64,000 bases of DNA from Microbacterium esteraromaticum (GCF_028747645.1 NZ_CP118100.1:2480001-2544000); one strand, 5' to 3'. Shown: positions 17,056 through 25,700, numbered from the stretch's first letter. The notes: generated from the letters alone by a model not told the origin. Numbers and translations: made by a program.

Positions 17056-18290
17056 CCAGGAAGAACACTGACGAGGCTCAAGAGCCTCAGATGCCTCAGC
17101 TGAAGGCCTCAGACCTCACGACGCGCAAGCAGCGCGTATGGATCACCATCGCCATTGCCGTCGGCGCCGTCGTCATCGGTGGCGCGATCGCCACACCCGA
17201 GATCGTGCACAGCGTCCAGCACTCGGAGGCCACGAGCGCGTTCGTGGCCAGCGAGCAGAGCCTCGCAGAGGCCAGCGCAGAGCTGACGGCGGCCGAGGCG
17301 CGGCTCCAGAGTGCCGTGGTCACCGCCGGTGAGCGCTACACGGCGCTGAAGGCACTCTCGGACGTCACGCCAGAGACCTATGTCGCCGCCCCGGCGCTGT
17401 TGGCCGACTACGACGCATCGCTCGCCGAGTACGCAGAGATCGCCGAGCTGGTGCTCGACGATGACACGCTGAACCTCGTCGTCGCCGACGCAGAAGATGC
17501 TGAAGCAGAAGCACTGGCCGCCGCCAAACCGACACCGGTCAAGACACCCGCGAGCCTTGAGGCGCTCCGGGAGCAGGCAGTCACGCTGGCAGCCAGCGCC
17601 GAGGATCTGCGCGACGACGCAGCCGCGGTCACCAAGCAGGCCGACGACATCGAGGAAGCCTACGAGCTCATCCTCGCGCAGCAGCGCGACATCGCAGAGT
17701 CGGCTCACGCACGTGGTGTCCAGCTGGCTGGCTCGCTCCCCGAGAAGGCTGACGCGAAGACCAAGGCGGCGTTCACCGCCGCCGTTGCCGGTCTGGACGC
17801 AGATTCTCTGACCGAGGACGACGACCTGGCCGCTCTCGTCAAGACGTACGTCGACGCCTGGGGCGCCGCGAAGAAGTCTCACGATGCCGCGGTCACGAAG
17901 GAGAAAGACGCCGCCGCCGCCAAAGAAGCCCAGCGCCAGCAGAACACCCCGGTCAATCGTGGCGGTTCGACCGGAGGCGGGAGCAGCAGCTCACACGGAC
18001 ACTCCGGTGGCTCGTCGTCTTCCTCGGGAGGCGGTGGAGGATCTTCCTCGTCAGGAGGAGGCGGAGGCGGAGGAGGTAGCAGCAGCTCCGGCGGCGGACA
18101 GACGCCGTCGATCCCGAACCGCGGCAGCATCGTCAAGACCGGAGGCGCTTGCCTCCCGAACTACGGCTCCGGAGGTGCCGTCTCCGCGAACTGGGCCAGC
18201 AATCTCGTCGTCCCGCACGACGCTGTCATCACCGGCACCAGCGAGAACCCCGGCGTCTCGTGGAGCGTGAGCTTCGCCTGCGACTTCTAA
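17052..18290 (+). CDS. Membrane-anchored surface protein with Ser/Gly linker
   Basis: A 412-residue protein. One membrane helix at about 29-50 acts as signal anchor. A long Ala/Glu/Asp coiled-coil region covers about 55-300. Next is a low-complexity linker of Gly and Ser runs (about 310-350), which is a simple-repeat tract in the DNA and prone to slippage. The last 60 residues are a compact domain with two cysteines (GGACLPN and SFACDF). The coiled coil would hold the small C-terminal domain away from the cell. Co-expressed with the upstream membrane protein and followed by a terminator. Function unknown. Confidence 0.78.
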   Translation: MTRKNTDEAQEPQMPQLKASDLTTRKQRVWITIAIAVGAVVIGGAIATPEIVHSVQHSEATSAFVASEQSLAEASAELTAAEARLQSAVVTAGERYTALKALSDVTPETYVAAPALLADYDASLAEYAEIAELVLDDDTLNLVVADAEDAEAEALAAAKPTPVKTPASLEALREQAVTLAASAEDLRDDAAAVTKQADDIEEAYELILAQQRDIAESAHARGVQLAGSLPEKADAKTKAAFTAAVAGLDADSLTEDDDLAALVKTYVDAWGAAKKSHDAAVTKEKDAAAAKEAQRQQNTPVNRGGSTGGGSSSSHGHSGGSSSSSGGGGGSSSSGGGGGGGGSSSSGGGQTPSIPNRGSIVKTGGACLPNYGSGGAVSANWASNLVVPHDAVITGTSENPGVSWSVSFACDF

Positions 18291-18323
18291 CGCTGGTCGT
18301 ACCCCCCCTCTTTCCCCGTCGCT

Positions 18324-18365
18324 GAAGAACCCCGTAGCCGACAGGCTGCGGGGATTCTTGCTTTC
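18324..18365 (+). terminator. Hairpin terminator, repeat family copy 3
   Basis: Stem AACCCCGTAGCC / GGCTGCGGGGATT with loop GACA, then CTTGCTTT. It follows the surface protein gene. The loop and lower stem match copies at 6599 and 11025. Confidence 0.85.
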
Positions 18366-18438
18366 TCCCTCTCGAGCTGCCGAACGAACACGTGCCCGCG
18401 AAGCGCGGCTCGACCGCGCTCACTACGGGCCAGAACTC

Positions 18439-18477
18439 CGCCATACCGAAGGTTACGCCGTAACTTTCGGTATGGCG
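18439..18477. repeat. Long inverted repeat
   Basis: Arms of 18 bp (CGCCATACCGAAGGTTAC at 18439-18456 and its near-complement at 18460-18477, one mismatch) around GCC. There is no T-run, so it is not a standard terminator. It lies between the surface protein gene and the leftward Phd-like gene. It could be an operator, a recombination remnant or a factor-dependent terminator. Confidence 0.7.
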
Positions 18478-18598
18478 CGTTCGTCACGACGAACGACTAC
18501 ACGCGCAGCCACATCTGGCACACCCCCGACGTCCCCGCCGCGCTCGATCGCTTCGGAGCACGCGACAGGCGCCGGGCGCTCTGACTCACGGTCTCTCG

Positions 18599-19207
18599 CT
18601 ACGCGTCTGCCTCTCCGCTGTCGCGTGCGAGCCATTCGAGGAGCTCGTCGTCCGAAGAGAGCGTGACCAGCTGGACCAGCGCCCAGTTGTCGCGGTGATT
18701 CGGGGCACCCTGAAGTCGCGCCTCCCAGTCCTCGGCGTACTCACGAAGAGAGAGCACCAAGCCCTCAAGCGCACCGTCGACGGTCGAGCCCTCCGAGACG
18801 AACGGCCGGCCTGACATCAGCGCGATGACGCGTCCGTCTTCGTTCGCCAGCTCCACGCGCGGAGAGACAGCATGGAAGAAGAGCGCCCTGAGCTTGTCGG
18901 CCGGCATGACAACCGAGGCCCGGCCCTCACGAGCAACAGTGACAGAGCGACCGCGCTCGGTGGCGTCGAGGACGTCCTTGAAGTGCGTGCGCGCGCTGGA
19001 GTAGGAGGGGTGGTCAACAACTGATGATCGGTGGTTGCGGGCAGCTCTGGCGGCCGCGCGCGCCTCCTCGGCACGGTCGACGAGAACGCCGTACATCTCC
19101 CCCGCCGTCAGGTCAGGCTTTTCAACCAGGAGCTCACCGACGACCCGAGCAGCGTACTGCGCGGCAGCGGCATCCATATCGGCTGTGAGCCCAGGGTCAC
19201 CGGACAT
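18599..19207 (-). CDS. Protein with Phd/YefM-type antitoxin domain
   Basis: A 202-residue protein. The ATG at 19207 has AGGAG 6 bases upstream. Residues about 75-125 (SSARTHFKDVLDATERGRSV followed by TVAREGRASVVMPADKLR) match the DNA-binding fold of Phd/YefM antitoxins. The flanking N-terminal and C-terminal parts make it more than twice the usual antitoxin length. No toxin of the Doc, RelE or PIN type is next to it. It lies 23 bases downstream of the lipoprotein gene on the same strand, so it may instead be a solitary regulator. Confidence 0.65.
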   Translation of the reverse strand: MSGDPGLTADMDAAAAQYAARVVGELLVEKPDLTAGEMYGVLVDRAEEARAAARAARNHRSSVVDHPSYSSARTHFKDVLDATERGRSVTVAREGRASVVMPADKLRALFFHAVSPRVELANEDGRVIALMSGRPFVSEGSTVDGALEGLVLSLREYAEDWEARLQGAPNHRDNWALVQLVTLSSDDELLEWLARDSGEADA

Positions 19208-19230
19208 ATCTCCTAGCACCACCGTCACCC

Positions 19231-20271
19231 TCACCCTTCGATCCAGTCGCCGTTGGCGTCCCGAGTCAGACCGTACACCACGCCCTCGACACCGACCTCG
19301 GAGCTGCTCATCGTTACCAAACTGGCCTCAGCGACGACGTCGATGCCCTCTTCGCTCATAGCAAGGTGATGGAGATCGATCGCCCCGGGGGTGTCGGCGC
19401 GGTGGGCACTGGGGCTGCAGGCGACGACGTGTGTGAAGCGCGTCACATCGTCGGCTTCAGCGAATACACCTTGCTCCGGAACACCGTCCGCCAGCACAGC
19501 AGCATCGTGAACGGAGTACTCTTCCTCGACGAGCACGTAGCCCTCAGACCCGAGGAACAGGCGGTGGTAGGCGTTCTCCGCCGCCGGCGCGGCAGCCGAA
19601 GTCTTCAGGGACTCCTGCACACCGCCCTCGACGACAGCGACAGCAGCGTCGACGATTGCCTGCGCGTCGCCCCCCTCGACAGCCTCTGGATCGATCCAGT
19701 TCGACAACACGTGGGCAAGCCTCGACAACAGTTCCTGCTCCACCTCGACAGGGTCAGGACGATCGTGGGTGTAGGTGAACGTCTCAGCGTTGAATTCGCG
19801 CTGCTCGATGACCTCGTCCAGGTGCTTCTGGAACCGCGCGTTGACGTCGAGATAGAGCACATCCTCAGCGTCGCGCCGATCGAACATGCTGCTGAGCCGG
19901 TCATCGATCTGATCGAGACCAGCCTGGAGGTCAGCATCGGCTTCCGCCTGACCGTACAGCGGGGCGATGATCTCCTCACGACCTCTCTCTGTGTACTCGA
20001 CATCGACTTCGATGGCGCAGCGACCACCATCAACCTCGACGCCACGGACGGTGAACGCGTCGACGAGCTGCTGGTCCTCGGTGAACGGAAGCGCCGCGCG
20101 AGCGTCGTCCGGGATGGCGAGCCGCACGGAGGAACCGGCGTCGAAGCCCTGCGGCTGAGCGCTGTAGTCGAAGCTCTCCGCAGCGGTGCACCCCGTCAGC
20201 ACAGCGACGGAGGCCGCGAGGAGGGCGAGAGAGAAGGCCCCGCGTCGTGCGGCAAGTGTGTTGTCGGTCAT
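19231..20271 (-). CDS. Lipoprotein of unknown function
   Basis: A 346-residue protein with a lipoprotein signal peptide (LLAASVAVLTGC, lipid-bearing Cys at about 28). The mature part is acidic, alternating beta segments and helices, with no HExxH or catalytic triad visible. The start at ATG 20271 has GGAGG upstream on the minus strand. It is the first gene of a two-gene unit with the Phd-like gene. Confidence 0.75.
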   Translation of the reverse strand: MTDNTLAARRGAFSLALLAASVAVLTGCTAAESFDYSAQPQGFDAGSSVRLAIPDDARAALPFTEDQQLVDAFTVRGVEVDGGRCAIEVDVEYTERGREEIIAPLYGQAEADADLQAGLDQIDDRLSSMFDRRDAEDVLYLDVNARFQKHLDEVIEQREFNAETFTYTHDRPDPVEVEQELLSRLAHVLSNWIDPEAVEGGDAQAIVDAAVAVVEGGVQESLKTSAAAPAAENAYHRLFLGSEGYVLVEEEYSVHDAAVLADGVPEQGVFAEADDVTRFTHVVACSPSAHRADTPGAIDLHHLAMSEEGIDVVAEASLVTMSSSEVGVEGVVYGLTRDANGDWIEG

Positions 20272-20414
20272 AGGCAGGCCTCCGAAGTAGTGGAATTGGT
20301 ATACGTTTCTGCTACATCAATTCTACCCCATCGCGAGGGGTTGCGCACCCCTCCCGCAGGGGCGCGCACGGCGGGTAGCCCCTCTCCCGAGAGGGACGAC
20401 CCACCGCTGTGCGC

Positions 20415-20852
20415 TCAGCGGCAGTAGGCGACGACGACCCGGTGCCCGGGCAGGTCCACCCCGTCGGGGTCGATCTCGACCACGATGTCAGCCAGCCCCG
20501 CGAGAGCCTCCAAGGCGACCTCATCGGCGTCGGAGAGCTCCGGGAGCTGGGCCACGACGCAGTGCGGCTGTCCGAACCGCCGCCACAGCGTCGCACTGCC
20601 GAGCCACGCCAGCGAGGAGCTCTCAGCCAGCAGCCGCATGAGCACGTCGTCGCTCCGGAAACCGAAGCGCTCATCACCGAAGCAGCCGGCCTCGCAGGCG
20701 CCGTCGATCAGCCAGTGGAGACAATGGATCTCCGCGTCCGCGTCGAGGTACGCCTCGTGACGGCGCATCCACGCGGTGAGGGGGCTCTCGACCTCGATCA
20801 CGATCTCGATCTCAGTCTCAGCGGCAAACGGGCGGTCGATGGTGCTGTACAT
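20415..20852 (-). CDS. Hypothetical protein, distant paralogue of the 21136-21744 product
   Basis: A 145-residue acidic protein starting at ATG 20852, with AAGGA about 10 bases upstream. It has a CLHWLIDG segment and a C-terminal QLPELSDADEVALEALAGLA then VVVEID-like strand and RVVVAYC. The same order (CLHWLSEG, QPYGLDDRSRQALAVLAEHP, FVVVRR) occurs in the protein encoded next to the helicase gene. They look like members of one uncharacterised family. Function unknown. Confidence 0.65.
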   Translation of the reverse strand: MYSTIDRPFAAETEIEIVIEVESPLTAWMRRHEAYLDADAEIHCLHWLIDGACEAGCFGDERFGFRSDDVLMRLLAESSSLAWLGSATLWRRFGQPHCVVAQLPELSDADEVALEALAGLADIVVEIDPDGVDLPGHRVVVAYCR

Positions 20853-21088
20853 CACAGGGGTTTCCTTCAGTTCATGGGATCACGTCATGACTGAGGCCTG
20901 TTCACGTTTGCTTTTTCCGAAGGAGCCGGAGGGAAGCCAGTTCTTTCCTGGCCCGCGTCGATCGCACCCTGCTGCAGCAGTCGCACTGGAGGGGATCACA
21001 CCCGCGGTACCTAGACTCTAGGGTTCTTCTCCCGCAGTCAACGACCGTCGGGAAATTGGTGACAACCCCGTCACCCCCAACGCAGACG

Positions 21089-21121
21089 AGGACGGTACGG
21101 GAGCTTCCCGTACCGTCCTCT
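21089..21121 (-). terminator. Strong hairpin after the helicase operon
   Basis: Perfect 15-bp arms GAGGACGGTACGGGA and its complement around GCT. It lies 15 bases after the stop of the leftward 21136-21744 gene. There is no clear T-run on the minus strand, but position and stability fit a terminator. Confidence 0.65.
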
Positions 21122-21135
21122 GTCCGGTCTCGTGA

Positions 21136-21744
21136 TCAGGCTCGTCGAACGACGACGAATCCCGTGCTGCGGCTGTACCAGCCGCCATTGTCGTCCACCT
21201 CAACCTCGAAGGCGGGGTGCTCCGCCAGCACGGCGAGGGCCTGTCTGCTCCGGTCATCCAGGCCGTATGGTTGCGAGACGAGCGCGGCCGGCTCACCGTC
21301 GCGGGTCCAGGCGGTGACGTGGTCCATCCAGGAAGTGCTGCCGCCCGCAAGGGCGACGTAGTGGGGATCCTCGCTCTGGATGTGACTGCCGTCGACGACA
21401 CAGTGGTACCGGCAGCGCCCCTCCGAGAGCCAGTGCAAGCACCGGCGGTACATGGAGGTGTCGCGCCTGATCCGTAGCCCGTGCGAGGTCGCCCACTCGA
21501 TCATGAGCTCACGGGCGCGCAGATCGATGTTCGGCCCGTAAGTCCAGTCATACACCCACCCCCACCGCTGCATCTCTCGGGGTCGGGGCTTCAGCCCGAT
21601 GCGCTCGGCAGCAGCGTCAGTTGCGGCTACCCGCTCGCGCTCGTCGTCCGTGCTGTGCAGGAAGCACACCATCCGCTGACGGCTCTGGGTCTTGTCCGTC
21701 CACAGCGCGGCGCTGCTGCAGCACCGAAAATCACGGGTCGTCAT
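21136..21744 (-). CDS. Hypothetical protein coupled to the helicase gene
   Basis: A 202-residue protein whose start overlaps the stop of the upstream SF3 helicase gene (ATGA). The middle has GWVYDWTYGPNIDLRARELM and a cysteine-rich CLHWLSEGRCRYHC; the end is a beta-strand FVVVRR. It shares the CLHWL...LDD...VLAEHP layout with the protein at 20415-20852. Translational coupling suggests a replication-related job, but no known family is recognised. Confidence 0.7.
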   Translation of the reverse strand: MTTRDFRCCSSAALWTDKTQSRQRMVCFLHSTDDERERVAATDAAAERIGLKPRPREMQRWGWVYDWTYGPNIDLRARELMIEWATSHGLRIRRDTSMYRRCLHWLSEGRCRYHCVVDGSHIQSEDPHYVALAGGSTSWMDHVTAWTRDGEPAALVSQPYGLDDRSRQALAVLAEHPAFEVEVDDNGGWYSRSTGFVVVRRA

Positions 21745-23495
21745 CAGTCCTCCTCATCGATTCCGGCGGCGGCTGCCTGCACGGCTTTGGGCACTCTGCG
21801 GACGATCGCTCCCTTGTACCGCGGCGCCTTCGCGAACGCGACGATTCGACGCGGATCGTTGCCGGCGTAGTTCTGGTTCATCCAGTCATGGAGGTCGTAG
21901 CGGGCAATCAGCGGCTCGGGCTCATCCATCTTCGTGCCTGTGCGGTAGACCTTGCGCCGATCGGGGTGAGCTTCCCACGGCCCCGCGGCGTCTTCCGCGA
22001 CAACGGCGAAGAACTCCTTGTCGAACTCGAGGCGCGAGAGCGGATGGGAGGAAGGATTGTTGTGTGTCAGCCACGCCTTGTAGAGGTCGTACAGGAACAC
22101 ATAGGGTACGAGGTCCCAGACCAGAAACGGCTCGACGCTTTCCCAGAACTGGCGGACAGCGGAGTTTGCCAGCATCTGTTCGTGCAGTGCCTCCCGTGAA
22201 GCGTCAGCATCCGCGAACTCGTAGTAATCGGGTATCCCACTGAGCACGAGCTTGAGGACGTACTCGCGGACGTCAGGCCGCGTCATGTAATCGTCGCGAA
22301 TGTAGCTGCGCTCCACGCCCGTGAACGACTTCGAGAACGGGATCGGGAGCAGACGCCGCTTCATCGAGCCCGTGCGGTCCTTGAGCTTCGGAAGAGAGTT
22401 CACGCACTGGATCATGAACCCGTTGTGCTGGTGCTCCACAGACAGTCGATTCTTCCGGTCGATGTGAATGGGGTCCCCCGTGATGACGGCCTTGAGCTTC
22501 ATCAAGTCGTTCATGTAGGACTCGTTGTTCTCATCGCACAAAATGGTTCCGCCCCTCGTCAGCCTTTCCATGTGGAAGCCGTGAAACTCGGACAAGGCCA
22601 TAGTGATGAAGCCTCCAGGGCCAAGAACCCCCCGGATCAGTTCCAGCAGGGTGCCCTTGCCGTTGTTGCCGCGCTCATCGAAGAGCAGTGCGGTCTTCTT
22701 CCAGCGGACGTATGGCCGCACACAGGCACCGATGGCCTGCAGCATCAGTTGTGTGAGAGCCGCATCGCCGTTGAACAGGTCCAACAACCAGGCATCGAAC
22801 TCCCACACCTGACCGTCGTGCATGGTGATCTGGGGGCTCTGCGCCGAGGGATTCCAGTCAGTCCTCACCTTGTTGAGGAACACGACCTCGGGATCGAACT
22901 TATGCAGCTCCTTCGTCATGTAGTTGAAGATGCCGTTGTTGACCGCGATGAGGTCGCGGTCTCTGTTCTGCGTGACGACGTCCACCTGCACGCGCAGCAA
23001 CGCGAGGATCTCCCGGTGATCGCGCTCAGTTGCGAGCATGTTGTACTGCATCGCTACGGCTCGGATCGTGGCTTCGTCGGTCGTGTAGCAGCCCAGCTCT
23101 GGCCCTGAGTGCTGATACATCCCCAGAAGCAGTGCGTCACGGTTGATGGAGGAGGCGTCAGGAGTGATGCCAACGACCCGATGCACACGGGCCAGGATCG
23201 TCGCGATCTGCGCATTGTGAAGCGCCTTCAGCTTCGGGTGACGATCGCGGCCCGTCAGCTGCGCGTTCAGACCAGCGATGTAGTCGTTGCAGGAGCCGAT
23301 GACGCTCTCCTTGATGGTGATCGCGTCGGGCCAGCTCTCGCCCGGCGCCGGCGCGACGCGATCGAGGTAGCGCTCGACGGAGCGCAAGAGAACATTGTCA
23401 ATGAGCGGGGAGAGAGGGATCTCGCCCGCCTTCTCCGCGGTGGTCGTGGTGGTGGTGGGTTCAGACGCTGGCTGAAACTCAACGGTCTGTGACAT
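21744..23495 (-). CDS. P4/D5-type primase-helicase (SF3 helicase)
   Basis: A 583-residue protein. The N-terminal half resembles the D5_N region of phage and plasmid primases. The SF3 helicase core has a Walker A in ERGNNGKGT at about 274-282 and Walker B in GGTILCDENNE at about 316-325; FMIQCVNSLPKLKD is the sensor region. A winged-helix-like C-terminus follows. I see no complete archaeo-eukaryotic primase active site, so it may unwind DNA and rely on a host primase. Such proteins start replication of mobile elements, and the iteron-like region 23825-24110 lies 330 bases upstream. Confidence 0.9.
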   Translation of the reverse strand: MSQTVEFQPASEPTTTTTTAEKAGEIPLSPLIDNVLLRSVERYLDRVAPAPGESWPDAITIKESVIGSCNDYIAGLNAQLTGRDRHPKLKALHNAQIATILARVHRVVGITPDASSINRDALLLGMYQHSGPELGCYTTDEATIRAVAMQYNMLATERDHREILALLRVQVDVVTQNRDRDLIAVNNGIFNYMTKELHKFDPEVVFLNKVRTDWNPSAQSPQITMHDGQVWEFDAWLLDLFNGDAALTQLMLQAIGACVRPYVRWKKTALLFDERGNNGKGTLLELIRGVLGPGGFITMALSEFHGFHMERLTRGGTILCDENNESYMNDLMKLKAVITGDPIHIDRKNRLSVEHQHNGFMIQCVNSLPKLKDRTGSMKRRLLPIPFSKSFTGVERSYIRDDYMTRPDVREYVLKLVLSGIPDYYEFADADASREALHEQMLANSAVRQFWESVEPFLVWDLVPYVFLYDLYKAWLTHNNPSSHPLSRLEFDKEFFAVVAEDAAGPWEAHPDRRKVYRTGTKMDEPEPLIARYDLHDWMNQNYAGNDPRRIVAFAKAPRYKGAIVRRVPKAVQAAAAGIDEED

Positions 23496-23581
23496 GCGAG
23501 TAGGTACCTTTCGTCACACGACGGAGCAATCTCGTCGCTGTGTGTAGAGGTGACCTCAGCTGCGCGCTCAAGCGCGAACAG

Positions 23582-23602
23582 AAAAAGCCTCCCGTGGGAG
23601 GC
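23582..23602 (-). terminator. Terminator or attenuator in the leader of the helicase gene
   Basis: On the minus strand GCCTCCCACGGGAGGC is followed directly by five T. It is a compact intrinsic terminator 87-107 bases before the helicase start codon, in the direction of transcription. A second hairpin (CCGCACCC ... GGGTGCGG, 23602-23633) is just upstream and could compete. This layout fits transcription attenuation of replication gene expression. Confidence 0.65.
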
Positions 23603-23824
23603 CGCACCCCGCATATCGGAGCGCAGGGTGCGGCCGAAGCGTTCGAGATCGCGCCAAGAAAGGCGAAGTAGCGTAGTTTTTCTCGAACACAGGGGTGCAG
23701 ATCTAGCACCCACGGGGGTTGTTGCTTCCAGCCTAACCGAGGCCCAGTAAAGGAACCAACTCCTCAGCCTGGGAAACCCTTATGGACTGCACCGGCTGAC
23801 TTCAGCGGTAGGGAGCGCGAGGGT

Positions 23825-24110
23825 GTGTACCCACCCTCGGGTGTGTACCCACCCTTGTACCCAGGGCAGTGGGTACGTCAAAAACCGCGTGTTTTCAAGG
23901 GAAAACGGGGCATGTACCCAATGTACCCACCTTTTCGTCAGTCGGTTCCCACTAGATACATGCTTGGCGTCTTTTTCTTACACACACGTAGTGACTCTCT
24001 TTTTCTGGGTACATGGGTACATGGCCTCAAAACCCGCGTAATTCCGCGGATTTTGGTGTACCCACTGCCCTGGGTACAGGGTGGGTACGGGTGGGTACAA
24101 AGGTGGGTAC
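23825..24110. other. Candidate replication origin with GTACCC iterons
   Basis: Thirteen copies of GTACCC or its complement GGGTAC occur in 286 bases: GTACCC at 23827, 23845, 23857, 23914, 23923 and 24058; GGGTAC at 23871, 24007, 24015, 24072, 24083, 24093 and 24105. Most are extended to TGTACCCA. The left and right clusters form an inverted repeat of about 30 bp (around 23847-23876 and 24058-24087) across a less GC-rich centre with TCTTTTTCTTACACAC. Its place near the SF3 helicase gene is typical of a replication origin. No gene is seen here. Confidence 0.75.
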
Positions 24111-24578
24111 ATCGCCACAACCAGGTGGGCACCCTCGCCCCCACCTTGCTGCGCTGAAGCCCGCACTGAAGGCATCGCTCTCCCCGGTCGCAGCCCTGGC
24201 GCCCCCGCACCCCCACCCCGCCCTTCACGTGTGGTCGCTGCGGCGCAGCGTCTGACTGACGAGCTGCTCTCGCCGCTCGTCGCGATCCTCGGCGGTGCAC
24301 GATGAACGCCGTCGCGCCTGGACCCCTCAGACCCCGTCGTGGACGCTGTGTCGGTGGTCTCGACAGGCTCTGCGCAGACCCCTGCCCTGGAGGCACCCAT
24401 GCCCCACGCCTTGTCGCTGAAGCCAGTCGAGGTCGCCATGCAGCCACCGCCACTGCTACGCATTCACTACTTCCCGACCCCCTCACCCCCACCCTGTCAC
24501 TGGTGCTCCGAAGTGCATCGCGGTGACTTTACTGGTAGTCTTTAACTAGCAGAAAACACCTTCCAAGGAGTATGAAAC
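24111..24578. other. Non-coding stretch between the candidate origin and the next gene
   Basis: No frame here has both a ribosome binding site and protein-like composition. It is C-rich with poly-C-like runs. A promoter-like TGGTAGTCTTT at 24533-24543 precedes the next gene and resembles the promoter regions at 27718 and 30186. Confidence 0.5.
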
Positions 24579-24941
24579 GTGAACAACAAGAACACCCTCG
24601 ACCGTCCCCACGGACAGTCTTCGTCAGTCACTGAACGCGAGTATGCGTTGTACCTGGTCGCGTTGGTGAACGGTGACAGCGCTGGAGTGCCGGCGGAGGT
24701 TGTGGACGCGTGGCGACGTGTCAGCACCTGGCTGGGCGTTCGTCTGGCGTACGTGACCCCTGCGGGTATCGAGGTTCTCTGCACACAGCAGGCGTACCGC
24801 CTCGGTGCCACGCAGCCCTACGTGGTCGAGGTGCGTTCCCTCCTGACGTGGTCGTGGCTGGAGCGCACGCGCAGCGGCGACCACGTCGAGGTCTTCATGG
24901 ATCTGCCTGCCGCTGAAGTCGTCGGCCCGGGCCGGCTCTGA
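24579..24941 (+). CDS. Small hypothetical protein
   Basis: A 120-residue protein starting at GTG 24579, with AGGAG 8 bases upstream. It has a helical N-terminal part (TEREYALYLVALVNGDSAGV), then a beta-rich part with one cysteine (IEVLCTQQAYRLG) and an acidic C-terminus. No motif or membrane segment. It is first in a rightward series of small genes. Confidence 0.6.
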   Translation: MNNKNTLDRPHGQSSSVTEREYALYLVALVNGDSAGVPAEVVDAWRRVSTWLGVRLAYVTPAGIEVLCTQQAYRLGATQPYVVEVRSLLTWSWLERTRSGDHVEVFMDLPAAEVVGPGRL

Positions 24942-25006
24942 CGCCTCGACGACCGCCCCGGCCTGTTCGCACTCATCCACACACACACCCTCAGAGAGAG
25001 ACCATC

Positions 25007-25126
25007 ATGTTCTTCCGTAGCCGGTATCACGCCACGCCCCTCCTCGACCGAATCGCCGACGCTCTGCTGGTCAGCGGCGTGATGTTGCTGCTGCCGCTGG
25101 TCGTCATCCCCGCACTCACGCGCTGA
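25007..25126 (+). CDS. Micro membrane protein, copy 1
   Basis: A 39-residue product: basic start MFFRSRYH, a short amphipathic part LLDRIADALL, then one membrane helix VSGVMLLLPLVVIPALTR. AGAGAGACC precedes ATG 25007. A paralogue with the same layout is at 25701-25838, and the tandem repeats 25122-25672 start within the last codons of this gene. Size and topology are like small membrane toxins or regulators of membrane complexes, but no family is recognised. Confidence 0.65.
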   Translation: MFFRSRYHATPLLDRIADALLVSGVMLLLPLVVIPALTR

Positions 25127-25672
25127 CGCTCATTCACATACCCCCTTCGGGAGCACAGGCAGTCGCGCCTTCGGCGCGCCTCAGGCACTGCAAGGCAGTG
25201 CCCGGGACGCCCCCGCACTCACGCGCTGACGCTCATTCACATACCCCCTTCGGGAGCACAGGCAGTCGCGCCTTCGGCGCGCCTCAGGCACTGCAAGGCA
25301 GTGCCCGAGTCACTCGGCGAGAGCAGTCCTTGCTGACGCTCATTCACATACCCCCTTCGGGAGCACAGGCAGTCGCGCCTTCGGCGCGCCTCAGGCACTG
25401 CAAGGCAGTGCCCGAGTCACTCGGCGAGAGCAGTCCTTGCTGACGCTCATTCACACACCCCCTGCGGGAGCCCAGGCAATCGCGCCTTCGGCGCGCCTCA
25501 GGCACTGCAAGGCAGTGCCTGAGTCACTCGGCGAGAGCAGTCCTTGCTGACGCTCATTCACACATCCCCCCTACGGGGAGCACAGGCAGTCGCGCCTTCG
25601 GCGCTCACGCTCGGTGCGGCAAAGCCGCACCCGAGTCACTCGGCGAGAGCAGTCCTTGCTGACGCTCATTCA
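25122..25672. repeat. Tandem repeat array, about 107-bp unit, five units
   Basis: Units start with GCTGACGCTCATTCACA at 25122, 25225, 25332, 25439, 25546 and again at 25658. Spacings are 103, 107, 107, 107 and 112. Each unit holds CTTCGGGAG-type, GCGCCTTCGGCGC and GGCACTGCAAGGCAGTGCC hairpins (the last with 8-bp arms), then GAGTCACTCGGCGAGAGCAG in most units. Unit 5 has replaced the second hairpin by GGTGCGGCAAAGCCGCACC, keeping the fold but not the sequence. This compensatory change argues for selection on structure. The first unit overlaps the end of the first micro gene. Confidence 0.85.
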
Positions 25673-25700
25673 CACACCCCAATCAGAGAGAGAGCCCATC

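Noticed and set aside
17990..18100. Gly/Ser run as a synthetic linker or contamination
   Set aside because: It is flanked on both sides by the same natural reading frame and is a simple slippage-prone tract.
18478..18598. Possible short gene tail (about 35 codons ending near 18585)
   Set aside because: Codon pattern is protein-like, but there is no start codon, no ribosome binding site and no recognised family; not listed as a gene.
25122..25672. CRISPR array
   Set aside because: Repeats are contiguous units of about 107 bp without unique spacers, and no cas genes are near.
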